This document shows, piece by piece, positions 6,312-11,686 of a DNA stretch of 11,686 nt. The stretch comes from WVXT01 sp964345635 (GTDB taxonomy: Bacteria > UBA6262 > WVXT01), in assembly GCA_964345635.1 (NCBI GenBank), contig CAYFRM010000082.1:1-11686 (forward strand), read 5' to 3'. Under the pieces are notes generated by a model, which saw nothing but the letters and a program-made list of their open reading frames with translations, did not search any database and was not told the origin of the DNA. Both the position numbers and the translations under genes were made by a program. Within the stretch, counting starts at the first letter, position 1; each line of letters begins with the position of its first letter.

Positions 6312-7667
6312 TTATCTTCCCTTAATTCTTGACTTTTTAATCTGGTCTTTTACCTTCTCCGGAGCAGTGCCTCCCTGCACCCTGCGGGATTCCACACATT
6401 TTCTTATATCAATGGCAGCAAAGAAATCCTGGGAAAAGAGAGGTGAAAAAATTTTCAATTCCTTGATACTCAACTCCTCCAGAGTCTTACCTTTTCTCAT
6501 AGCGTAGAGAACTATATCTTTTATGAGCTGATGAGCCTTTCGGAAGGGAACTCCCTTTTTGACCAGGTAATCGGCTGCGTCAGTGGCGTTCAAATATCCT
6601 TGTTTAGTTAGCGACATCATCTTTTCTTTATTCAATTTGAGCGACGATATAAGTGGCGATAAGACCCCCAGAACACTTTTCACCGTATCCACAGTATCAA
6701 ACAATCTCTCCTTATCCTCCTGCATATCCCGGTTATAAGATAGGGGAAGCCCCTTCATCACTGTAAGCAGAGAGTGGAGATTCCCGTAAATCCTGCCCGT
6801 CTTGCCCCTGATAAGTTCGGCAACGTCGGGATTCTTCTTCTGGGGCATAATGGAAGAACCGGTGCAGAAATTTTCGTTCACCTGGATAAAAGAGAACTCT
6901 GGCGATGACCAGATAACCAATTCCTCTGCCAGCCGGGAAAGATGCATCATCAACATCGCCGCAGCTGACAAAAACTCAATTACGAAATCGCGATCGGAAA
7001 CAGTGTCTATGCTATTCTCGCTGACCGAAGAGAATCCTAATTGCCGCGCAACAAACTCCCGGTCAATGGAAAAACTTGTGCCTGCCAACGCTCCCGCGCC
7101 CAAAGGCAACACGTTCACTCTGTTCAGACAATCCGCAAACCTCTCCCTGTCTCGCTTCAGCATAAAGAAGTACGCCATTAAATGATGCGAAAAAAGGACC
7201 GGCTGAGCGTGCTGCAGATGAGTAAATCCCGGCATTATTACTTCCGTATTCTTCTCGGACAATTTCACTATAGAATCCTGCAGATCTTCCACAAGCGTGG
7301 AAATTTTCTTTATCTCGTCTCTTAAATAAATTCTCATATCCAGGGAAACCTGGTCGTTGCGGCTCCTGGCGGTGTGCAGTCGGCCTCCGGTATCCCCTGT
7401 CTTCTCCATCAACCTTCTCTCAATAGCCATATGGATATCTTCGTCCTGGGGAAGAAATCTGAATTTTCCCTTGGCAATTTCGTCTTCGATTTCCCGCAAT
7501 CCTTTTAGAATCTTATCTCCTTCGCTTTTGGGGATAATTTTGCACTTTACCAGCATCTTGCAATGGGCAATGCTTCCCGCAATATCGTAATGCGCCAATC
7601 TTCTGTCGAAAGATATGGAAGACGTGAAAAAAGAAGCATCAATCTTTTTTAACTTCCTATTTTTCAT
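6312..7667 (-). CDS. argH: Argininosuccinate lyase
   Basis: ArgH splits argininosuccinate into arginine and fumarate, the last step of arginine synthesis. It belongs to the fumarase/aspartase superfamily and acts as a tetramer. At 451 residues it is near E. coli (457). Superfamily motifs in order: TGGRLHTARSRNDQV at 93-107, PGFTHLQHAQP at 146-156 (with the catalytic-region His150), and the flexible loop GSSIMPQKKNPDVAELIRGK at 270-289 carrying the catalytic serine. Oddity: the usual N-terminal WGGRF motif is missing. The protein starts MKNRKLKKIDASFFTSSISF, and the upstream frame meets a stop (TAA) before any such motif. AGGAGGG at 7671-7677 fixes the start. An 89-bp repeat-bearing gap separates it from argG; lysA follows 2 bp later. 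Confidence 0.96.
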   Translation of the reverse strand: MKNRKLKKIDASFFTSSISFDRRLAHYDIAGSIAHCKMLVKCKIIPKSEGDKILKGLREIEDEIAKGKFRFLPQDEDIHMAIERRLMEKTGDTGGRLHTARSRNDQVSLDMRIYLRDEIKKISTLVEDLQDSIVKLSEKNTEVIMPGFTHLQHAQPVLFSHHLMAYFFMLKRDRERFADCLNRVNVLPLGAGALAGTSFSIDREFVARQLGFSSVSENSIDTVSDRDFVIEFLSAAAMLMMHLSRLAEELVIWSSPEFSFIQVNENFCTGSSIMPQKKNPDVAELIRGKTGRIYGNLHSLLTVMKGLPLSYNRDMQEDKERLFDTVDTVKSVLGVLSPLISSLKLNKEKMMSLTKQGYLNATDAADYLVKKGVPFRKAHQLIKDIVLYAMRKGKTLEELSIKELKIFSPLFSQDFFAAIDIRKCVESRRVQGGTAPEKVKDQIKKSRIKGR

Positions 7668-7704
7668 AAACCCTCCTATTTTGCTTTAAGCGAAGGGATT
7701 TGGT

Positions 7705-7760
7705 GTAGCGACCACGGAGTGTCGCCCCTACACTGACGCAGAGATTCGCTCTGCAGCTAC
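7705..7760. repeat. REP/BIME-like element between argG and argH
   Basis: This 56-bp element is bounded by GTAG (7705-7708) and CTAC (7757-7760), with a second CTAC at 7728-7731. On the minus strand it reads GTAG, then the perfect hairpin GCAGAG-CGAAT-CTCTGC, a short spacer, GTGTAG, a second hairpin GCGAC...GTCGC, and CTACAC. Bases 7708-7732 are identical to 5000-5024 in the lysA-dapF gap. The minus-strand GTAG at the right end supplies the TAG stop codon of argG (7757-7759). Confidence 0.78.
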
Positions 7761-8986
7761 CTTCCTTTTCTATCTATCAATGCTTTGACTTCCAGAGGCA
7801 ACCCCAGAAGGTCAATAAATCCTTTGGCAGAAGTGCGGTCAAATTTGTCTTCCGCTCCATAAGTAGCCAGGCTCTTCTCATATAAAGAATTAGGGGATTT
7901 TCTGCCTACAACCCACAGATTTCCTTTGTACAGCTTCATTCTGACGGTTCCCGAAACCTTCTTTTGCGTTTCGGAAACAAAGGCATCTATTGTCTTTTTC
8001 AGCTGGGACTCCCAGAGCCCGCAATAGACCAGTTCCGCGTACCGTGGCGCAATCAATTCCTTATAATGGAAAGTATCTCTATCCAGTATCAAACTTTCCA
8101 ATTCCCGATGCGCCCGATGCAGAATCGTTGCTGCGGGAGCTTCGTAAATCTCCCGGGACTTTATTCCCACCACTCTATTCTCCACCAGGTCGATGCGGCC
8201 AATCCCATAAGCCCCGCCAATTCTATTCAGTTTTTTTATCAACTCCACTGGTGACAACAACTTCCCGTCTATCTTAGTGGGAGTTCCCTGTCTAAAATAT
8301 ATGTCCAGATAGACAGGCTTGGAAGGCGCCTTTTCCGGAGGAGTGGTTATCTGATATGCATCTTCCGGAGGCTCTTTCCAGGGATCTTCCAGTGGCCCGC
8401 ATTCAATGCATACTCCCCAGAGATTCCTGTCAATGCTATACGGTTTCTCTTTCCCAGTAGAGACGGGAATCTTATACCTTTTGGCATATTCGATCTCTTC
8501 CTGGCGCGACACCATCTCCCATTCTCTCAACGGAGCCAGTATCTTCAATTCAGGATTCAACGCCTTAAAAGTTAACTCAAATCTCACCTGGTCGTTTCCC
8601 TTTCCCGTGCATCCATGAGCCACTCCGTCTGCCTTTTCTCTTCTGGCAATCTCCACCAATTTTCTGGCAATGAGTGGCCGGGAAAGCGCTGCCGAAAGGA
8701 GATATTTCCCTTCATAAATAGCATTTGCCTGAAGCGTGGGAAAAACATAATCCCGGACAAACTCTCTTTTCAAATCCTGGACGTACACCCTGGAAGCGCC
8801 AGCCTTTATTGCTTTGTGTTTCAAATCCGAAACTGTGTGCACAGCCCTTCCCGTAAGCTCAAACTGACCCACGTCCGCGGCAAAGGCGACCACCTGGCAA
8901 CCGTAGTTCTGCTTCAGCCAGTGGATTATTATGGAAGTATCCAGCCCGCCCGAATATGCCAGAACAACCTTTCTCACCTTTCCCAT
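7757..8986 (-). CDS. argG: Argininosuccinate synthase
   Basis: ArgG ligates citrulline and aspartate with ATP to form argininosuccinate. It is an N-type ATP pyrophosphatase of about 409 residues, family-typical. Motifs, numbered from the second ATG: the PP-loop AYSGGLDTS at 10-18, HGCTGKGNDQVRFE at 124-137, and YSIDRNLWG near 183-191. The usual SxENLWGxSxExGxLEDP segment reads SIDRNLWGVCIECGPLEDP here, with Arg and two Cys as local variants. Two adjacent ATGs exist (8989 and 8986). AGGAGG at 8991-8996 ends 1 base before the first and 4 before the second, so I chose the second. A 250-bp gap separates it from argD. The stop codon lies inside the GTAG end of a repeat element. Confidence 0.96.
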   Translation of the reverse strand: MGKVRKVVLAYSGGLDTSIIIHWLKQNYGCQVVAFAADVGQFELTGRAVHTVSDLKHKAIKAGASRVYVQDLKREFVRDYVFPTLQANAIYEGKYLLSAALSRPLIARKLVEIARREKADGVAHGCTGKGNDQVRFELTFKALNPELKILAPLREWEMVSRQEEIEYAKRYKIPVSTGKEKPYSIDRNLWGVCIECGPLEDPWKEPPEDAYQITTPPEKAPSKPVYLDIYFRQGTPTKIDGKLLSPVELIKKLNRIGGAYGIGRIDLVENRVVGIKSREIYEAPAATILHRAHRELESLILDRDTFHYKELIAPRYAELVYCGLWESQLKKTIDAFVSETQKKVSGTVRMKLYKGNLWVVGRKSPNSLYEKSLATYGAEDKFDRTSAKGFIDLLGLPLEVKALIDRKGR

Positions 8987-9111
8987 CATCCCTCCTCATG
9001 TGAATCTAGTGAGGTCTCTTTTATTAAAAAATAGTCTGTGAAGAGTTTTGGGAATTTCAGCCAAAAAAATGAGGACGACATATCTTCTTTCAAGCAAAAA
9101 TTTGTTCGAGA

Positions 9112-9128
9112 CCCCGATGGAATCGGGG
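9112..9128. repeat. Perfect hairpin in the argD-argG gap
   Basis: CCCCGAT-GGA-ATCGGGG is a perfect 7-bp stem with a 3-base loop in the middle of the argD-argG gap. No T-run follows directly on the minus strand, so it is not a clear terminator. It may be a repeat fragment or an mRNA structure. The rest of the gap (9129-9228 and 8997-9111) holds no gene I recognise. Confidence 0.6.
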
Positions 9129-9228
9129 GCGAGTTTATTTTTGCGCCCTGCAGAGTCCGAAGTTTTTTGGCGTCAAGAAATTCCTCAAGCGATGAACAGA
9201 ATATTTTTTAAACCCTGTAAACTTCACC

Positions 9229-9251
9229 AAAAAGTTCCTTATTAAGAACCT
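9229..9251 (-). terminator. Possible weak intrinsic terminator overlapping the argD stop codon
   Basis: On the minus strand, AGGTTCTT-AATA-AGGAACTT can form an 8-bp stem (two G-U pairs) directly followed by a T-run, TTTTT at 9229-9233 partly shared with the stem. The stem is A+T-rich and weak and includes the argD stop codon. At most it would attenuate read-through into argG. I could not find a convincing promoter in the 250 bp downstream to compensate. Confidence 0.3.
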
Positions 9252-10429
9252 AAAATTTTATCTAAAGCCTTCACTAATTTATCTATGTCGTCATTATCAA
9301 TTATCAAGGGAGGCAAAAATCTCAGAACCCTCTTCTGAGTGCAATTGATAAGGATTCCTCGCTCAAAACATTTCTTTACAATCTCTTCTCCTTCCCCTCG
9401 TAACTCCATCCCTACCATTAACCCCAATCCCCGCACTTCTCTAATTCTCTTGGGGTATTTAGATTTTAATCCGTTCAGTCGCTTCATGAAATATCCGCCA
9501 GCCGCTTCCACCTTGTTCAATAGTTTGCCATTCAATAACTTCGCTGCCGCCAATCCTGCAGCGACGGAGACCGGATTGCCTCCGAAAGTTGAACCATGGC
9601 TACCATATGCGAAAAGCCCGGCTATTCTATCCCTGGCAATGGTTGCCCCCAGGGGCAGACCGCCGCCTACTCCTTTGGCCAAAGTCAGGATGTCCGGAGT
9701 TATGCCATAATGCTGATACGCAAAGAATTTCCCTGTCCGACCCATCCCTGACTGAACCTCGTCAAAAATCAAGAGAAGCCCGAATTTATTACATATCCTG
9801 CGTAACCCTTTGAGAAACTCTCCCGTAGCCACCCGCACGCCTCCCTCTCCCTGGACAGGTTCCACCATTATCGCGCAAGTATTATTGTCAATCGCTCTTT
9901 CCACCGTAGAAAGGACATTGAACTTTGCCTGCTTAAATCCGGACAATAGAGGAGTAAACCCCTCCTGAAATTTCTTTTGCCTGGTGGCTGAGAGGGTAGC
10001 CAGCGTTCTCCCGTGAAAAGAGTTCTCAAAAACAATGATTTTATATCTATTCGCCTTTTTCCCTTCCTGCAGATGACCATACTTCCTGGCAAGTTTTATC
10101 GCGCATTCGTTAGCTTCCGCTCCGCTATTGGAAAAGAAGACCTTGCCCGGTATAGACAATTTCACCAGCTTCCGGGCCAGCTCCACCTGCAGGCGGTCGT
10201 AATATAGATTAGAAATATGCAGATGCTTCGCCAGTTGTTCCTTAACTGCCTTCACAATCCGGGGATGGCAATGGCCCAGATTGTTCACCGATAGGCCGCT
10301 GAAAAAGTCAAGATACTTCTTGCCTTCCTCGGACCAGATATATTTTCCCTTAGCCCTGTTGACCGCCAGAGGGTAACGCTTATACGTCCCCATAACAAAT
10401 TTTTTTTCGGAAACCATCAAATCACCCAT
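9242..10429 (-). CDS. argD: Acetylornithine aminotransferase
   Basis: ArgD transfers the amino group of glutamate to N-acetylglutamate semialdehyde to give N-acetylornithine. It is a class III, fold-type I PLP aminotransferase of about 395 residues. Motifs numbered from the ATG at 10429: FFSGLSVNNLGHCHP at 42-56, SGAEANE at 102-108, FHGRT at 138-142, FDEVQSGMGRTG at 222-233, the Schiff-base lysine in TLAKGVGGG (Lys252), and GSTFGGNP at 279-286. Three starts are possible: GTG 10438, ATG 10429 and ATG 10417. GGGTGA five bases before ATG 10429 favours it; ATG 10417 has a similar motif and is second choice. It is the first gene after a strong promoter. ArgD enzymes can also act on succinyl-diaminopimelate, but dapL makes that role unnecessary here. 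Confidence 0.94.
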   Translation of the reverse strand: MGDLMVSEKKFVMGTYKRYPLAVNRAKGKYIWSEEGKKYLDFFSGLSVNNLGHCHPRIVKAVKEQLAKHLHISNLYYDRLQVELARKLVKLSIPGKVFFSNSGAEANECAIKLARKYGHLQEGKKANRYKIIVFENSFHGRTLATLSATRQKKFQEGFTPLLSGFKQAKFNVLSTVERAIDNNTCAIMVEPVQGEGGVRVATGEFLKGLRRICNKFGLLLIFDEVQSGMGRTGKFFAYQHYGITPDILTLAKGVGGGLPLGATIARDRIAGLFAYGSHGSTFGGNPVSVAAGLAAAKLLNGKLLNKVEAAGGYFMKRLNGLKSKYPKRIREVRGLGLMVGMELRGEGEEIVKKCFERGILINCTQKRVLRFLPPLIIDNDDIDKLVKALDKILGS

Positions 10430-10460
10430 TAATTTCACCCGGAATAGAAATTACTTTAGC

Positions 10461-10489
10461 AGTATACCAAAAAAAGAGGAAAATAGCAA
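10461..10489 (-). promoter_or_regulatory. Sigma70-type promoter of the argD-to-panC operon
   Basis: On the minus strand, TTGCTA (10484-10489, 4 of 6 matches to TTGACA) is followed by exactly 17 bases and TATACT (10461-10466, 5 of 6 to TATAAT). A TGG precedes the -10, giving an extended -10 (TGnTATACT). Transcription would start near 10454, leaving a leader of about 25 bases before the argD ATG. No convincing ArgR box is visible around it. This is the best promoter match I found in the window. Confidence 0.72.
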
Positions 10490-10503
10490 TAATGCGCGTC
10501 CTT

Positions 10504-10563
10504 GTAGTGTAGCCCTTTATGGGCGTCCCTATTTATCGGTACGGGCATAAAGCCCTACACTAC
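10504..10563. repeat. REP/BIME-like palindromic element between the glycosyltransferase gene and argD
   Basis: This 60-bp element has perfect 9-bp outer inverted repeats, GTAGTGTAG and CTACACTAC. Inside them lie two small hairpins facing each other, GCCC-TTTAT-GGGC and GGGC-ATAAA-GCCC. Read as an RNA it would give a cruciform or three-way shape. The layout (GTAG, hairpin, spacer, hairpin, CTAC) is that of an inverted REP pair. It lies upstream of the argD promoter and 45 bp after the glycosyltransferase stop, where it may protect the 3' end of that mRNA. Confidence 0.75.
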
Positions 10564-10607
10564 CAACAGGAAGACGATTCAGAAGACGACCAGTTTGCAG
10601 GGAAAAG

Positions 10608-11686
10608 TCATAAGTCTCTTTTGTTCGTCAGAACGTACAAGTATTTTCTATGTCCATCCAGAAAAGACCTTAATCTCCCCTCCCGAATTGCGCGAAAAAT
10701 CTCCTTTGTATTCGTTTCTCCTTTCATATCATAGGTAAAACTACTTCCCTTTACGGGATACTCTCGCTTCAGGTTCTCCGGAAGTCTCGCATACTCGGAC
10801 TCGGGCAGGACAACCAGGATAGTCTCCGGCGCTGTTTTTTCGCTTTCCAGATAGTCGTAACCCGTGTCTATCTCCTCTCCGTAATAGGTCCCGTCCAAAA
10901 ATTGGGAAGCGTATATAGTCAACCAGACCCGAGGACCCCTATCAATTCCCAGGGTGACAATCCTGTCTTTCTTTCCAATTCCTTTAAGGTATCTTGAGCC
11001 CAGTTCTTTCCAGGGGTCAGGCGTCGTTGCCGGAATAATCCCGCCAATGAAAATAAAAGCAATCGTCGCCATTGTGCAGGCGATTGTTGGCGGAAGCGGT
11101 CCGAATATTTTTCTCTTATAAAATCTTCCCAGAAGAATACTCCCTCCCAGTACAACCGCCAATGCCAATAAGGAAAATATGAAGCCATAATACCCAAAGG
11201 AATAGACAGCAACAATTAAAAAGAGTATAACCACAGCCAAAACCATAAACAATGACAAAACGAGAAGAACCATTAACTTGAAAATTCTATTCCGGAAAGC
11301 GCCTCCCTCCTCAATCCTCACCAGATATTCCCCGGTAAGAAGCGCCAGAGCCGGAGCAAGGGGAAGCAAGTATCGGGAATGGCCGGAGGAGACAAAAAAA
11401 GTAAACATCCCAAAGGTTACGGCTAACCAGAGAAAGAGGAATCTAATCTCGTTTCTTTTATTCTCCTTCTTCCCGGTTGAGATAATACCGATAAGAAGAA
11501 AAATCGACCATGGGAAGAAATGTCTTACCATCGTAGCCAGATAGTAGCCAATGTTGGAAACCAAATCTATCGAATACCTGTCCACTCTATTGACCAATTC
11601 CGAGAAAAAGAAAGAATTTATGAATCTATCTCCATGAAGCAGATACATTACCAGGGGCCAGGGAACTACTATCAACAGAAAAAATA
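10608..11686 (-). CDS. GT39/ArnT-like membrane glycosyltransferase, C-terminal part (cut by right window edge)
   Basis: About 359 residues are visible; the frame runs open to the window edge, so the N-terminus, with the catalytic acidic residue and first loops of this family, is missing. The protein resembles the dolichyl-phosphate-mannose/ArnT superfamily, which moves sugars from polyprenyl-phosphate carriers to lipid or protein acceptors on the outer face of the inner membrane. Supporting signs: VVPWPLVMYLLHGDRFINSFF near the visible start, RHFFPWSIFLLIG, and the family-typical SSGHSRYLLPLAPALALLTGEYL. There are about six or seven hydrophobic segments, then a soluble C-terminal domain of roughly 145 residues (about 215-359). 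Acceptor and sugar cannot be told. It has no link to the amino-acid genes and is separated from argD by a repeat and a promoter. Confidence 0.85.
   Translation of the reverse strand, partial: FFLLIVVPWPLVMYLLHGDRFINSFFFSELVNRVDRYSIDLVSNIGYYLATMVRHFFPWSIFLLIGIISTGKKENKRNEIRFLFLWLAVTFGMFTFFVSSGHSRYLLPLAPALALLTGEYLVRIEEGGAFRNRIFKLMVLLVLSLFMVLAVVILFLIVAVYSFGYYGFIFSLLALAVVLGGSILLGRFYKRKIFGPLPPTIACTMATIAFIFIGGIIPATTPDPWKELGSRYLKGIGKKDRIVTLGIDRGPRVWLTIYASQFLDGTYYGEEIDTGYDYLESEKTAPETILVVLPESEYARLPENLKREYPVKGSSFTYDMKGETNTKEIFRAIREGRLRSFLDGHRKYLYVLTNKRDL

Noticed and set aside
9112..9128. Intrinsic terminator between argD and argG
   Set aside because: The stem is strong, but no T-run follows it on the transcribed strand; the nearest T-run is about ten or more bases downstream.
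10439..10500. Lysine or other amino-acid riboswitch before the operon
   Set aside because: The leader from the predicted start site to argD is only about 25 bases, too short for a known aptamer plus expression platform.
10919..11215. Minus-strand 98-codon frame within the glycosyltransferase gene
   Set aside because: It is an alternative frame inside a well supported membrane protein gene with no independent start signal.

Overview
The window is a densely packed, one-directional block of bacterial biosynthetic genes. Every gene lies on the minus strand, so transcription runs from the right edge to the left edge. In transcription order it holds: the C-terminal part of a GT39/ArnT-like membrane glycosyltransferase (cut by the right edge), argD, argG, argH, lysA, dapF, dapA, dapB, dapL, folK, and the N-terminal part of panC (cut by the left edge). 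There is no gene-free stretch longer than 300 bases. I see no tRNA, rRNA, CRISPR array or transposase gene.

Function: dapA, dapB, dapL, dapF and lysA encode every step from aspartate semialdehyde to L-lysine by the short diaminopimelate aminotransferase (DapL) route, with no succinyl or acetyl blocking steps. The meso-diaminopimelate intermediate also feeds peptidoglycan. ArgD, ArgG and ArgH cover three arginine steps. The ornithine carbamoyltransferase step (argF) between ArgD and ArgG is absent here. FolK (folate) and PanC (pantothenate) are the tail of the same run. Overlaps or tiny gaps (argH-lysA 2 bp, dapB-dapL 4-bp overlap, dapL-folK 7-bp overlap, folK-panC overlapping or 7 bp apart) suggest a long operon. 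A good sigma70-type promoter with an extended -10 lies at 10461-10489, just before argD, and separates this operon from the glycosyltransferase.

Non-coding layer: the four larger gaps between stop and start codons inside the operon, and the one before it, are mostly small palindromic elements. Three of them (4935-5023, 7705-7760, 10504-10563) have the layout of REP/BIME elements: GTAG, hairpin, inverse hairpin, CTAC. Two of them share an identical 25-base core, and in two the terminal GTAG supplies the TAG stop codon of the upstream gene (lysA, argG). A further repeat-like sequence appears to have been captured into the 3' end of folK, and a possible one inside lysA. This element layer is the most unusual thing in the window. 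It predicts a REP-associated tyrosine transposase elsewhere in the genome.

Organism: DapL-type lysine synthesis, moderate G+C (mid-40s percent by eye), strong AGGAGG-type ribosome binding sites and abundant GTAG-bounded palindromes suggest an uncultivated Gram-negative-type bacterium, for example of the Omnitrophota or a similar candidate phylum. That placement is a weak inference. The genes themselves are ordinary and confidently identified; I found no evidence of a new multi-gene system.
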